Source of the DNA: JBCDGZ01 sp038750655
GTDB lineage: Bacteria; Bacteroidota; Bacteroidia; Chitinophagales; Saprospiraceae
Direction of reading: 5' to 3'
NCBI GenBank assembly: GCA_038750655.1
Contig: JBCDGZ010000027.1
Location: 1 to 60,676 of the forward strand
DNA length: 60,676 nt
The notes below the pieces were generated by a model. That model did not search any database and was not told where the DNA came from. It saw nothing but the letters and a program-made list of their open reading frames with translations. The translations under genes were made by a program, and so were the position numbers. Positions 34,696 through 44,330 of the stretch are shown here, one piece after another; position 1 is the stretch's first letter, and each line of letters starts with the position of its first letter.

Positions 34696-35805
34696 TTAGC
34701 GTATCTTTTGCTGAAATTTGAGGTAATTGTTGAGGATGTCCATATCGATAATTCCCACCAGCTCACTTTCCTCATCATAAACCGGAAGGATACTGTAGCC
34801 CTTGGTCTGCATTTTATACATGACTTCATTTAAAGTATTGCTGGGGCTGATGGATTCGAATCGAGGGCTGAGGTACTGCGTCACCAGTGCTTCGGTGTCT
34901 TTCTTCTTAACGGCTTCGAGAATAAAGGCTTCGTGTAAAACACCAATGGGTTTTTCTTCAAAATCAAAGACCAGTAAATTACGCTCTAAGCCCATCTGTA
35001 GCGTACTGGCTGCCGTCGCCATTTTATCCATAATAGTCAAGCGCGTAAATTGCCGACGCATGATGTCTGCTGCTGTTTTATCATTGAGCAATTGCTCCAT
35101 CCTAACCATGCGAAATTCCTGACGGGCAGTAAAAAAAACGAAGATACCAATCAGGCCCAGAATGAATTCTCCATTATATACTCCCCAAGATAAGAAGCCG
35201 ATGGCCAAAGCCTGGCCGATGTAGGAGGCGATCTGTGTGGCTCGCACCCGGCCTAATCGTATGGACAACAAGGAGCGGAAAATACGACCACCATCCATAG
35301 GAAAGGCTGGCAGCAGGTTAAAACCGACTAACACGGTGTTCAGCCCAATCAACATGATGACAAAATTAGGGAAACCATTGAAGGCGTTTTGCTCATTCAT
35401 TTCCCGGATGACCGCCAGGATGCCGTCCGTCGAAAAGAACAACCAAAGCCCTACGCCCAATACCAGCGCTATAACGACATTGACCAAAGGGCCAGCGATG
35501 GCAACGACAAACTCCTGAATGGGCTTCTCCGGCAGGCGCTCCAAACGGGCGACTCCACCGATGGGCAGCAAAGTAATGTCCCGCGTATTGACTCCATAGC
35601 GACGCGCCGAAAGCGCATGTCCAAACTCGTGAAGAATGACACAAATAAACAAGGCCATGATAAAAAGCGAAAACCACAGCATCGATTGTAAGTCCATCCC
35701 ACTACTGTAGCCTACGTACAGAATCCAAAAGATAATGAACCCGAAACTCCAATGCAGTTGAACCGGAATGCCAAATAATGTGATGATGCGTAATACTCCT
35801 TTCAT
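34696..35805 (-). CDS. Site-2 protease (M50) with C-terminal CBS pair
   Basis: 369 residues. An intramembrane metalloprotease: HEFGH at 59-63 and NLLPAFPMDGG with Asp171 supply the zinc ligands; about five or six membrane segments. Residues ~240-365 form two CBS domains that usually bind an adenine nucleotide and gate activity. This is the SpoIVFB-like class III layout. The substrate is unknown. It lies between a bidirectional terminator and the T9SS cargo genes on the same strand. Confidence 0.92.
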   Translation of the reverse strand: MKGVLRIITLFGIPVQLHWSFGFIIFWILYVGYSSGMDLQSMLWFSLFIMALFICVILHEFGHALSARRYGVNTRDITLLPIGGVARLERLPEKPIQEFVVAIAGPLVNVVIALVLGVGLWLFFSTDGILAVIREMNEQNAFNGFPNFVIMLIGLNTVLVGFNLLPAFPMDGGRIFRSLLSIRLGRVRATQIASYIGQALAIGFLSWGVYNGEFILGLIGIFVFFTARQEFRMVRMEQLLNDKTAADIMRRQFTRLTIMDKMATAASTLQMGLERNLLVFDFEEKPIGVLHEAFILEAVKKKDTEALVTQYLSPRFESISPSNTLNEVMYKMQTKGYSILPVYDEESELVGIIDMDILNNYLKFQQKIR

Positions 35806-35899
35806 GCAGCTAAAAACTGGAAGGTAAATTCAAGATATAACTTAAGAACGAATAAAATGGCATTAGGTTGTTGATCGGCTGGGGAGAATGAGAGAGGGA

Positions 35900-35943
35900 G
35901 AAAAATATAACGGGGCAAACCTCCCAAAGGTCGGCTACCCCGT
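35900..35943 (-). terminator. Terminator candidate downstream of T9SS cargo gene
   Basis: ACGGGG (35910-35915) and CCCCGT (35938-35943) bracket an inner ACCT/AGGT pair; on the minus strand the stem is followed by TATATTTTTC. A second pair, ATCAGCTCT (35952-35960) with AGAGCTGAT (36022-36030), lies closer to the stop codon. The rest of 35806-36034 holds no gene. Confidence 0.5.
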
Positions 35944-36034
35944 CTAGCTTGATCAGCTCTGTCTATCCAGCCATTACAGCTGTTATCCCTTAATGCTTGC
36001 CCTTTTAAAAAGGTGAGCAGGAGAGCTGATTTTT

Positions 36035-37330
36035 TTATTCAATAATGATTTTTTGGCTTTCTAGCCCCGCTATGCCATTCACACTGACCACATACATTCC
36101 TTTAGCTAAGTCCGCTGTAGGGAACAAAACCTGAGCCTGATCGGTACGATTCTGAAAGACTACACGCCCCTGAAGGTCGGTAATCGTCACGTCCACCATC
36201 TGATCGTAAGTCGGGAAATTGATGGTCAATTCACCGCCTGCTTTGAGGAGCGAGGGGAAGACATTGAGCGATTGATAGTCCTCGTTAGTGGCGATAAATG
36301 GCCTGACCTTCGATGGATCATCGTTGGGTGCTTGCACTCCTCCGCTGGCAATAAATACCCGCTTGCAAAGATCAAAAGTCCCGCAGAGCCAGTCGCCGCT
36401 CACGCAGACATCGACAAAGGAGACCGAAGGATTGAAGAAGATGGCCGTAATGGAAGTAGAGCCTTGGCCGTTTAGAATTTGACCACTTAGGTTCGGCTTT
36501 ATGGTCCAGAGAACGTTGCTAATGTTAGGAGCACCGAAGGCGCTTAAGCTGAAATTGACTGCTTGTTCCAGGTTGACCTGATCCGGGCCAGTGATCGAAC
36601 CGGGCTGTGGATTAAAGCCTACAAATATACAGATTTCTTCAGAACTGACTCCACCAAAGGTGGTAAAAGCACAGACGTTTCCTGATTCGCACCGACCAAT
36701 GGGTAAGGTAATTGGATTACCGGTCCCTTGTGGCTGTCCATTAAACGTCCAATTCACTACAGTCCCAGGACAGACGTCATCTGGCAAATCCGCAGCAAAT
36801 GTCGAACTGTTGTTCTGAATATTACTCCGAACGATGGAAGTAGGTTCTCGCGTGCTGTTGTTGATTTCAATCTTATCCTTAGCCTTGTCCTCGATCTTCT
36901 CACCTTCTGCATCATAGGTAATTTCTCTAGCTGTAAAGGTGATCTTCCCTTTGCCGGATTCAGGGGTCGACCAAACGACTGTAACCGGAACGCCAGATCC
37001 TGAGGCAATGTCGGGCCAGATCGCTGTTTCCGTACATTTGATGTCCCAATCGTTACACTCCACACCTTCGGAAAGGCATAATGTACCGTTGGTTACTGAG
37101 ACGCCAGTGGGCCCTATGACCGTCCCTCCTTCAATTTTCCATTCGTAATAAGTACAAGCTGCGTTAACGGGAAAGTCATGCGAGCTGGTATAAGTCAGCG
37201 GCGTTTGCTCTGCTACGCAATTCCCCGAAGGACCTTCAATTTTAGCCTTGGGGGCGCAGGCAAGGGCAGTAGAACTCCAACTCGTAAGAGCAATAGCGAG
37301 CACTAAAATGATTTTGAATACATTTTTCAT
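36035..37330 (-). CDS. T9SS cargo protein with PKD-like domains
   Basis: 431 residues. Signal peptide (about 1-24, ending ALAC), a PKD-like/Ig-like N-terminal region (EGPSGNCVAEQTPLTYT ... YYEWKIEGGTV ... TNGTLC), cysteine-rich middle modules (CESGNVCAFTTFGG, CVSGDWLCGTFDLCKRVF), and a C-terminal type IX sorting domain (LNVFPSLLKAGGELTINF ... GRVVFQN ... KGMYVVSV). It should be exported and attached to the cell surface. The neighbouring gene upstream encodes a same-architecture paralog, so the pair arose by duplication. Function unknown. Confidence 0.85.
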   Translation of the reverse strand: MKNVFKIILVLAIALTSWSSTALACAPKAKIEGPSGNCVAEQTPLTYTSSHDFPVNAACTYYEWKIEGGTVIGPTGVSVTNGTLCLSEGVECNDWDIKCTETAIWPDIASGSGVPVTVVWSTPESGKGKITFTAREITYDAEGEKIEDKAKDKIEINNSTREPTSIVRSNIQNNSSTFAADLPDDVCPGTVVNWTFNGQPQGTGNPITLPIGRCESGNVCAFTTFGGVSSEEICIFVGFNPQPGSITGPDQVNLEQAVNFSLSAFGAPNISNVLWTIKPNLSGQILNGQGSTSITAIFFNPSVSFVDVCVSGDWLCGTFDLCKRVFIASGGVQAPNDDPSKVRPFIATNEDYQSLNVFPSLLKAGGELTINFPTYDQMVDVTITDLQGRVVFQNRTDQAQVLFPTADLAKGMYVVSVNGIAGLESQKIIIE

Positions 37331-37630
37331 AAACTTTAATATTTAACAGTGAAAAAATACGAGACTTGTGGAGGGAGGCCTCTAGGCCGCTCCAAAAGAT
37401 AGTAGTGCAAATACCGTTAGTACGGAATTTGGCGATCTGTTAAATATAGATTAGGAGAAGTAGGATGGTATAATCCTTTTGTGAAAGCTGTTAAGTAGAG
37501 AAGATGTATAAGTAACGCAGCAACTTGGGTTTTATTTTACTTTTTTTGAAAAAATGCGGAGCAACAGCATGAAGGCCGCCACTCCGCATCAGGTATCAGT
37601 TTTATTCTTTAGTCAAATTAGTCTTATTGA
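37331..37630. other. Gene-free spacer between the two T9SS cargo paralogs
   Basis: 300 bp with no credible coding frame. It contains the terminator of the upstream paralog (37554-37589) and a small GC-rich inverted patch (GGAGGGAGGCCT...GGCCGCTCC near 37371-37394). No TAnnTTTG element is convincing. Two 10-mers (GAGAAGTAGG at 37455, ACGCAGCAAC at 37515) recur upstream of the other paralog. Confidence 0.5.
37554..37589 (-). terminator. Terminator after the second T9SS cargo gene
   Basis: ATGCGGAG (37554-37561) and CTCCGCAT (37582-37589) form an 8-bp stem; on the minus strand it is followed by TTTTTTC and a further T-rich tract. Lies 41 bp past the stop of the gene at 37631. Confidence 0.7.
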
Positions 37631-38920
37631 TTATTGAATCATAAACTTCTTACTTTCCATTTTTTCGCCGCTGTAGACAGTCAGGACATAAAGTCCTTTG
37701 GGTAAGTCTTCTGTGCGGAGCAATAGATTACGCTGGTCCGTTTGGTTTTGGTAGACCACACGCCCCTGTATGTCAGTAACGTTGACCGCAACTCGCTGGC
37801 CATTGTAGTCGGGTAGATTGATGGTCACCTCTTGGCCAGCAATGGCTGGTGAGGGGAAGACAGATAGCGATTGCGTCACATTGGCATCAAGGCTGAAGTT
37901 GCTGTTGCGCTGCTGGCTGTCGCCCTCTACGGTGCCGTCGGCTTGGGGGCGAGCCTCGTTACCAGGAGTAGAGGTGCCACCTGGCATGACAAACACCCGC
38001 TTACAAACTTCATAATCACCGCAATCCCAAGTACCTCCGACGCACACTTCAGCAGAAATGACATTAGGATCAAATAGTATGACCTCTGCCGTCGTACCAG
38101 AGCCGATCACCTGCCCTGCTCCTTTGACATACCAACCGATGCTATTCACCGGTCCATTATTGATATTAAAAGTATAGGTTCGCCAGACTAGAGGAGGAAT
38201 CTCTTCCGGCCCGTTGATTGTTCCTGGTAGGGCATTGCCATTCGGAATCAACAGACAAGTTGGATCAGACGTTACCCCATTGTAATCTGTAAAAGCACAG
38301 ACCGTTACATTGGAGCATTCTCCGATATTGATAAATTGGGTAGTCCCTGTCCCTTCACTAACACCGTTGCGAGTCCACCTGATAAACGTCCCATCGCAAA
38401 GCTCATCATCCGGAGCAAAGTCTGCCCGAAAAACATTAGTGCTCAAGCGGGTAATTGAAATGGGCTTTGGAGCACTATTATCAATTTTGATGGTTTTGGT
38501 ATCACTGCCCGCGTCCTTTACCTTAACTTTTAACTTCAGCTCCGGTTCCGCTACTCCGGGAAACCAAACTACTGATACCGAAGCTCCGTTTCCAGTACCT
38601 ACAGCAGAAGAATAAGTGACATCATCACACTGAGGACCAATCTCTGAGGCACAACCTAAGCTCTCAACGACACAGAGTGTTCCATTGGTCACAAAAATCC
38701 CACTGGGGCCTGTGACTGTTCCTCCAGTAACGGTCCATTCATAGACCGTACATCCTCCAATAACATTATGACTCCCTGTGTAAATATGCTGTGTACTAGG
38801 GGCCACACAACGCCCTGAGGGGCCATCAATACTGGCTCTAAGAGTGACGGCCTGAGCCGATTCATTCAGCCCACAAATACAGAGGGCTACTAGCAAAATC
38901 ATTCTGAATATGTTTTTCAT
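37631..38920 (-). CDS. T9SS cargo protein with PKD-like domains (paralog)
   Basis: 429 residues with the same order as its downstream neighbour: signal peptide (1-24), PKD-like region with DGPSGRCVAPSTQHIYT, YEWTVTGGTV and TNGTLC, Cys-rich modules (CSNVTVCAFTDYNG, CVGGTWDCGDYEVCKRVFV), and a C-terminal sorting domain (LSVFPSPAIAGQEVTINL ... GRVVYQN ... KGLYVLTV). The paired cysteines probably form disulfides after export. It is predicted to be a surface-exposed T9SS substrate of unknown ligand. A perfect 10-bp hairpin lies 77-100 bp upstream of the start. Confidence 0.85.
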   Translation of the reverse strand: MKNIFRMILLVALCICGLNESAQAVTLRASIDGPSGRCVAPSTQHIYTGSHNVIGGCTVYEWTVTGGTVTGPSGIFVTNGTLCVVESLGCASEIGPQCDDVTYSSAVGTGNGASVSVVWFPGVAEPELKLKVKVKDAGSDTKTIKIDNSAPKPISITRLSTNVFRADFAPDDELCDGTFIRWTRNGVSEGTGTTQFINIGECSNVTVCAFTDYNGVTSDPTCLLIPNGNALPGTINGPEEIPPLVWRTYTFNINNGPVNSIGWYVKGAGQVIGSGTTAEVILFDPNVISAEVCVGGTWDCGDYEVCKRVFVMPGGTSTPGNEARPQADGTVEGDSQQRNSNFSLDANVTQSLSVFPSPAIAGQEVTINLPDYNGQRVAVNVTDIQGRVVYQNQTDQRNLLLRTEDLPKGLYVLTVYSGEKMESKKFMIQ

Positions 38921-39319
38921 AATCTTACATTTTGAGTTAAATAATTATTTATTGATCAAATAAAACTGATCTACTAGGGGGACAATAGAGAAGTAGGGTA
39001 TCAAGCATTGGCTTGATACCTAGGGTTGGACAATAAATAAAAGGAATAATGCGGTTGTAAAAGTCAATAGTATGTTGACCTGCTGTAACAAACAACAGGT
39101 ACACAGGCCAATGAATTGCACGCAGCAACCTAGGATTGATAATAACGCATTACAATGAAATTAAAATGTAAGACAGAGCTGGTTGGAATAGTAGGAAGGA
39201 AGGAGCTTGGTACTCAGCAATCCGAATCCTATTTGCTGATCAATAATAATACAACACTGCAGACTTTGAAAAAGTTGCACCCAATCGCAAATCTTATGAG
39301 TAAAAAATGTGCTACTCTC
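38921..39319. other. 399-bp gene-free region upstream of T9SS cargo gene
   Basis: No convincing coding frame; a short plus-strand frame from 39155 runs antisense into the acyl-CoA dehydrogenase end and has no family features. The region holds two hairpins, 38997-39020 and ACCTGCTGT/ACAACAGGT (39078-39100), and two 10-mers shared with the spacer upstream of the other paralog (GAGAAGTAGG 38988, ACGCAGCAAC 39120). Confidence 0.5.
38997..39020. promoter_or_regulatory. Perfect 10-bp hairpin upstream of T9SS cargo gene
   Basis: GGTATCAAGC (38997-39006) and GCTTGATACC (39011-39020) with a 4-nt loop ATTG. No T run on either side, so a 5'-leader structure or protein-binding palindrome is more likely than a terminator. 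Confidence 0.5.
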
Positions 39320-40507
39320 TTAGACACTAGTTCCTACCGGCGGCATAATGGGAACATAGAGCTGGCCATTTTTTAGAATATCTCTGGAAATAACGATGCG
39401 CTGTATCTCCGAGGTGCCTTCGTAAATCTGAGTGATTTTGGCATCTCGCATTAGGCGCTCTACGTGGTACTCTTTAACAAAACCATAGCCTCCGTGAACT
39501 TGTACGGCCTCTACGCTTTGCCGCATGGCAACTTCAGAGGCGTAGACTTTGGCCATAGAGCTAGCGACGCTGTAGTCCATGCCCTGATCTTTGAGCCAGG
39601 CTGCACGATAGACCATTAGGCGAGCGGCTTCTACCTCGGTGGCCATATCGGCCAGTTTGAAGGCAATGGCCTGGTGTTTATGGATAGGCTTGCCGAAGGC
39701 TTCGCGCTCTTTAGAGTAGGCTACGGACAGCTCGTAGGAGCCGGCGGCGATACCCAGGGCCTGTGCAGCGATACCGATGCGGCCACCGGAGAGTACTTTC
39801 ATCGCGAATTTGAAGCCAAAGCCATCTTCCCCAATGCGATTCTCTTTGGGCACTTTTACATCCGTATACATAATCGAATGGGTATCCGAGGAGCGGATGC
39901 CCAACTTATCTTCTTTGGCACTTACCGTTACCCCCTCCCAGTCGGCTTCAACGATGAAAACATTAATGCCTCGGTGTCCTTTCTCGACATCACTTTGAGC
40001 AACAACCAAGTGCACCTTGGAGCTTCCACCATTAGTAATCCAGTTTTTGGTACCATTGAGTAGGTAATAATCGCCCATATCGATGGCAGTCGTTCGCTGA
40101 CTGGTTGCATCGCTTCCCGCCTCCGGCTCTGAGAGGCAGAAGGCCCCGATCCACTCGCCAGTCGCCAGGCGGGGGAGGTATTGTGCTTTTTGCGTTTCGT
40201 TACCGTAGGTTTCTAAGCCCCAGCAGACCAATGAATTATTAACAGACATGATAACAGAGCAAGAATTATCAATCTTTGACAATTCTTCCATGGCCAATAC
40301 GTAGGATAAGGTATCCATTCCACCACCGCCGTACTCCGGAGCGACCATCATCCCCATAAAGCCCAGCTCCGACATCATTCGGACCTGTTCGGTGGGATAA
40401 ATCATCCCGCTATCGCGTTCAATAACTCCAGGTTTGAGTTGTTTTTGAGCAAATTCTCTGGCGGTCTCTCTTACGGCTAATTGTTCCTCTGTCAATTCAA
40501 ATCTCAT
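39320..40507 (-). CDS. Acyl-CoA dehydrogenase
   Basis: 395 residues, usual length. FAD enzyme that oxidises acyl-CoA to trans-2-enoyl-CoA. Visible are the FAD-contact segment CLSEPEAGSD, WITNGG, the ACAD motif QALGIAAGSYELSVAYSKEREAFGKPI, and QIYEGTSEIQR near the C-terminus, whose Glu is the catalytic base of short/medium-chain members. It most resembles the short-chain (butyryl-CoA type) group found in many Bacteroidota. It stands alone at the end of the minus-strand block; no etfAB is in the window. Confidence 0.93.
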   Translation of the reverse strand: MRFELTEEQLAVRETAREFAQKQLKPGVIERDSGMIYPTEQVRMMSELGFMGMMVAPEYGGGGMDTLSYVLAMEELSKIDNSCSVIMSVNNSLVCWGLETYGNETQKAQYLPRLATGEWIGAFCLSEPEAGSDATSQRTTAIDMGDYYLLNGTKNWITNGGSSKVHLVVAQSDVEKGHRGINVFIVEADWEGVTVSAKEDKLGIRSSDTHSIMYTDVKVPKENRIGEDGFGFKFAMKVLSGGRIGIAAQALGIAAGSYELSVAYSKEREAFGKPIHKHQAIAFKLADMATEVEAARLMVYRAAWLKDQGMDYSVASSMAKVYASEVAMRQSVEAVQVHGGYGFVKEYHVERLMRDAKITQIYEGTSEIQRIVISRDILKNGQLYVPIMPPVGTSV

Positions 40508-40656
40508 AATTATTAAGTATGGCTGTTTGGTTAAGTAAAAGCTTCAGCGAAAATACGCTAAAACTGGGGGAAATCATAGCGTATCGCCTTTAAAACGTGT
40601 TCCTAAGCCGATTGTTGCCGTTCAGCAGCGAATTCTAACGACCAAAAGAGGAGATT

Positions 40657-41934
40657 CTAATCCAGCTCTTTCTCTAGCTCTACAAAAGAGGTGTAGTGAT
40701 AGAGCAGCAGGATGGCCGCAGCTAATAAAAAGAGGCTCAAGATCAAAAATCCGTAGATTACATTATTGTCTTGATGAAAAAAGGGAAGGGAAAAAAGCAG
40801 GAGCAACGAAATCCGACAGCTGATGTTGAGTAGATTAAAGACGCTGTTGGCTCGCCCGTAAACCTGATTGGGGACTTTGGAAAATAGCCAGGTCACTCGC
40901 TGAATTCGAATGCCGGCGTTAGTTAGTCCCAACACAAAATTCATTGCATAAAAAATGGCGATGCTTTTACTAGCAAAGAGGACCGCAAAAAGAGCAGTGC
41001 TGCCTATCGTCATGATAATGACGGACATTGGTAGGGTCAGCCGGGCAAAAATCCGCCGGATGGCTACTCCTGCAAAAACGGCCCCAACAGCGTAGAAAAT
41101 CTCCGAGGTTGCAAATACATCTCCGCCGGCCAGCAGGTGTACGTTGACGTAGTTCGCAGCGAGGTAAAAAGTAGTGATCAACACCGCAATAAAGGTGGTA
41201 TAAGAGGCAAAGCCGAAGAGCAGGACGCTGGTATTTTGACGGAGATAATCAACACCGACCATCAGGCGCTGATAGAGGCTGCCTTCCTCCTGCCTGCGCT
41301 TGGCCAGCGGCTGATAGTGAATGAAGCTAATGATGAGGAAGGCCACAAAATAAGTGCTGGCATCCAGGAGAAAGATTTCGTGGATGTGCCAAGCTTCGAT
41401 GCCGTTAATAAAGCTCAACTCATAGCCAAAGACCGCATACGCTTGCTCGGAAGTACCTTCGAGCAACAGTGCTGCGCCGGCACCGGCCATTACGGCCGTC
41501 AGCTGTCCTTGTATTTCGAGGTAAGAGGTAATCTTCCCATAATAACTGGGTTCGGCAATTTCCTGAACAAAGGCGTAGAGGTTGGGATAATGCACATTAT
41601 AGTTGAGAAAGGTGAGCATAAACACCGCCGCGACCAACTGCCAAGGCAAGCCCTGGTGATAAAAGCCTAAACCACTAATGGAAAACAACAGCAACCCAAC
41701 CACAGCTGTCAACACCAAAAAAATGGTTTTGCGATTATATCTATCGATGAGGGTTCCGCTGTAGGGGACCCAGAACAGCGCAACAGCGTTGGTCAGTACG
41801 TAAACAAACCCAAACTGGGCCATCCCATCCTGCTGGGCAAAATACCAGGGAATAGCAAGCATACTGATGCCCTGCGCCACTCCGGAGATGGAGTTAGCGA
41901 TGAACAATAAAATAACCGCAGAAAAATTTTTCAA
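40657..41934 (-). CDS. MFS transporter
   Basis: 425 residues with about twelve hydrophobic segments. The loop 2-3 motif GTLIDRYNRKTIF is the MFS motif A in the MFS_3/enterobactin-exporter-like style. It is likely a drug or metabolite efflux protein; the substrate cannot be predicted. The start is a TTG at 41934 (TTGAAAAAT), 10 bp after the DUF4286 stop, so the two are probably cotranscribed. The C-terminus ends in a short acidic tail (VELEKELD). Confidence 0.85.
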   Translation of the reverse strand: MKNFSAVILLFIANSISGVAQGISMLAIPWYFAQQDGMAQFGFVYVLTNAVALFWVPYSGTLIDRYNRKTIFLVLTAVVGLLLFSISGLGFYHQGLPWQLVAAVFMLTFLNYNVHYPNLYAFVQEIAEPSYYGKITSYLEIQGQLTAVMAGAGAALLLEGTSEQAYAVFGYELSFINGIEAWHIHEIFLLDASTYFVAFLIISFIHYQPLAKRRQEEGSLYQRLMVGVDYLRQNTSVLLFGFASYTTFIAVLITTFYLAANYVNVHLLAGGDVFATSEIFYAVGAVFAGVAIRRIFARLTLPMSVIIMTIGSTALFAVLFASKSIAIFYAMNFVLGLTNAGIRIQRVTWLFSKVPNQVYGRANSVFNLLNISCRISLLLLFSLPFFHQDNNVIYGFLILSLFLLAAAILLLYHYTSFVELEKELD

Positions 41935-41944
41935 GGCATTCTAT

Positions 41945-42250
41945 TTAGCCGTCAATGACTTCCATTAAGGTCCGAAAAGCTACATATTTGCCTTCATAAC
42001 GCTGTATGTGATCAGCCTGTAAAGCTGTTGCATGTTTGCGCTGGTATTGTTCGAAATCCTTCATCGATGCACAAAAATACTGAATGGCGTAGGTGACACC
42101 GTCGGGCTCATTGTGCAGGATTCGGCAAAGTTTGTAAGAGGAGAATAATCCTGTTTTCAGCACATCCGGAATATGAACGTCCTTCATCCATGCCAACCAA
42201 TCCTGCTGAATTTCGGGATTGACTTTAACTGTTACGTTGTACAATATCAT
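41945..42250 (-). CDS. DUF4286 family protein
   Basis: 101 residues from ATG 42250, which gives the typical family start MILYNVTVKV; a longer frame to 42277 lacks support. A small ferredoxin-like alpha/beta protein with the family marks HIPDVLKTGLF, YAIQYFCASMKDFEQYQ and the end KYVAFRTLMEVI. Function unknown; it is common in Bacteroidota. It is coupled to the MFS gene downstream. Confidence 0.85.
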   Translation of the reverse strand: MILYNVTVKVNPEIQQDWLAWMKDVHIPDVLKTGLFSSYKLCRILHNEPDGVTYAIQYFCASMKDFEQYQRKHATALQADHIQRYEGKYVAFRTLMEVIDG

Positions 42251-42320
42251 AATGAGGCTGAAATTACAACCTTCCAAGGATAAAGCAATCAGATCGATCC
42301 CGAAAAATCAGAAATGTCTG

Positions 42321-44126
42321 CTACTGGATTTCATCGCCACGTAACTTGCGGAAACGCTTACGCGCCGTCACAGCAAAGGTGCTGCCCGAGAATTCGGTGT
42401 AGATGCGTTCGTACAGCGCCTTAGCCTTCTCTACTTCGTCCAGGTGGTTTTCGTAGAGCTCAGCCAATTCGAAGAGCGCATTATCTCCCCGAATGCCTTC
42501 GATGTGCTTATCGATGATTTCCTGCAATTTCTCAGCGACTTTGGGATAGTCGCGCTTTTTGAAGTAAATCTCCGATTCGGCGTAGAGAATATCATCCTCC
42601 AAAGCGTGCTCGGGAAAGCTTTTCTTCAAATCCTCCATTTTGGTAAATGCCTCATCGAAGCGGTTTTGGAACACCAGTAGCTCGGCCTCCGCGAAGCCTT
42701 CCAGCGGCGCAGCGATGGAGTCCAGCCCCAGGTTGTCCATGATAAAAACCGATAGGTCCAGGGCGTCGTTGGCAATCAGCTTAGAAGTGGAGGCTTTTAG
42801 AATATCGAACTGGGTCTGCGCCCATTGAAAGTCGCCGGTATAGTAGGACAGTTTGGCATTGCGGAAGCGGGCTTCGTGGCCGAGGATGTCATCCTTGAAG
42901 GCCTTGTCGACTTGTGAGTACAGCAGGGTGGCTTCCCATTGCTCGCCTTGCATCAGGTAGAAATCGGCGAGGCTGAGCTTGGCTTTAGCCTGTACATAGC
43001 GGTTGAGGCCAGGATATTTGATCATACCATCCAGCAGTTGAATGGCTTTATCGAGATTATTGAGGTAGAAGGCTTCCAGGTCGGCCAGCTCGGCGACGAT
43101 AGTGGCAGTGGCCTTATTGCTGCCAAACTCGTCGAGGAAGTCCTGGTAAAGGCGCTCCAGGTTCAGCAAGTCTTCTTTGCTGTAGTCATATCCGCCGACC
43201 AGTTGTTTGCGGCGGCAGGTCAGGGACTCGCGCTTGGCTTCGATGTAGTAAGCGGAGTTAGGACCTTTGGCTTCAACAATGTAGTCGTAGGCCAGGATGG
43301 CCGTGTCGTAATCTTTGTCATTAGCAGCGATCTCTGCTAGTCGGAAAACCCGGCCTCCATTCTCACTCAGCTTCAGATCAAGAGCTTTGACTTGGCGCAG
43401 CGCCCCCCGGTAATCTTTCTTTTGGATAAATACCCAGGTCAACAATTCGGGGTACTGCTCTGCCTCATCATCTTCCTGCATCCGTTCGTAAAGCTGGGTT
43501 TGCAACTCGACGTAGTCTTCCTCCGATAGCAAATGCCGCTGGAAGAGCGATTTCAAAGTGCTGAGGCGCCCCGGATTCTCGGCCAAGCTATTCAGGTAAT
43601 TATCGATCATCTTGGGCGTATCGCCCTTGCGACGGTAGAGATCACCAAGGTTGTAGGCAAAAATGTTTTTGTCTTTGAGGAGTTTAGAGCCTTTTTCGTA
43701 GGCTTCTACGGCCAGATCGTATTTAGAAAGGTTGACGAAGGCATTGGCCAGTTTGGTAATGGCAAAACGGTCTGCGCCCAGTTTTTTGATGGCTTTCTGG
43801 TATTGCTCTTTAGCTTCCTGATCTTTGTATTGCCGTTCGAAGAGGTTCCCGTAGGTTACCAGCAACTGTACGTCTTTAGGCTTCTTTTTAATTTGGTCTT
43901 TAATGATTTTCTCACATTCCTTGTAGGCTTCCATAGCCAACATACAGTCGATGTAGCGATTGAAGTAGTAGTCGTTATTGCTATTCTTATCGTATAACTT
44001 TTTGTAAAGGGCCCCTGCTTTTTCGTATTCTCCAGTTTGGTAGTACTGTTGGGCCAGTTTAGAATCCTGAGCTGCAGCTCCGAAGCTGAAAGCCAACAAG
44101 AAAGAGAGGATAAGCAGTATGCGCAT
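42321..44126 (-). CDS. Periplasmic tetratricopeptide-repeat protein
   Basis: 601 residues from ATG 44126, which begins a signal peptide (RILLILSFLLAFSFGAAAQ); a longer frame to 44198 would bury it. The mature part is almost entirely TPR helices (YYQTGEYEKAGALYKKLY, AVEAYEKGSKLL, YAESEIYFKKRDYPKVAEKLQEII, ELAELYENHLDEVEKAKALYERI), with three blocks separated by less regular stretches. It probably scaffolds envelope or gliding proteins. It follows tonB (terminator between) on the same strand. Function not assignable. Confidence 0.85.
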   Translation of the reverse strand: MRILLILSFLLAFSFGAAAQDSKLAQQYYQTGEYEKAGALYKKLYDKNSNNDYYFNRYIDCMLAMEAYKECEKIIKDQIKKKPKDVQLLVTYGNLFERQYKDQEAKEQYQKAIKKLGADRFAITKLANAFVNLSKYDLAVEAYEKGSKLLKDKNIFAYNLGDLYRRKGDTPKMIDNYLNSLAENPGRLSTLKSLFQRHLLSEEDYVELQTQLYERMQEDDEAEQYPELLTWVFIQKKDYRGALRQVKALDLKLSENGGRVFRLAEIAANDKDYDTAILAYDYIVEAKGPNSAYYIEAKRESLTCRRKQLVGGYDYSKEDLLNLERLYQDFLDEFGSNKATATIVAELADLEAFYLNNLDKAIQLLDGMIKYPGLNRYVQAKAKLSLADFYLMQGEQWEATLLYSQVDKAFKDDILGHEARFRNAKLSYYTGDFQWAQTQFDILKASTSKLIANDALDLSVFIMDNLGLDSIAAPLEGFAEAELLVFQNRFDEAFTKMEDLKKSFPEHALEDDILYAESEIYFKKRDYPKVAEKLQEIIDKHIEGIRGDNALFELAELYENHLDEVEKAKALYERIYTEFSGSTFAVTARKRFRKLRGDEIQ

Positions 44127-44253
44127 GGTAGCGTGTTTTTTGAACGGATAATATAAACAAAAACGTAAGGGCAGGGCAAAAGTTGCCCGCCTAAGCATTT
44201 ATGCCTCAAGCGGATAGCTCAAAAGTCCTGCCGATAGCAAGACCTCAAAACGA

Positions 44254-44299
44254 AAGATGCAGATCAGACGGACATAAAGCCCGATCCAATCTGCATCTT
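44254..44299 (-). terminator. Terminator after tonB
   Basis: AAGATGCAGAT (44254-44264) and ATCTGCATCTT (44289-44299), perfect 11-bp arms; on the minus strand followed by TCGTTTTG. Confidence 0.6.
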
Positions 44300-44330
44300 G
44301 AGAGGAAATAGTCGGCAATAGAATCGCGTC

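Noticed and set aside
39155..39376. 73-codon plus-strand frame between the T9SS cargo gene and the acyl-CoA dehydrogenase
   Set aside because: It overlaps the end of a certain gene antisense, has no ribosome-binding site and no recognisable domain.
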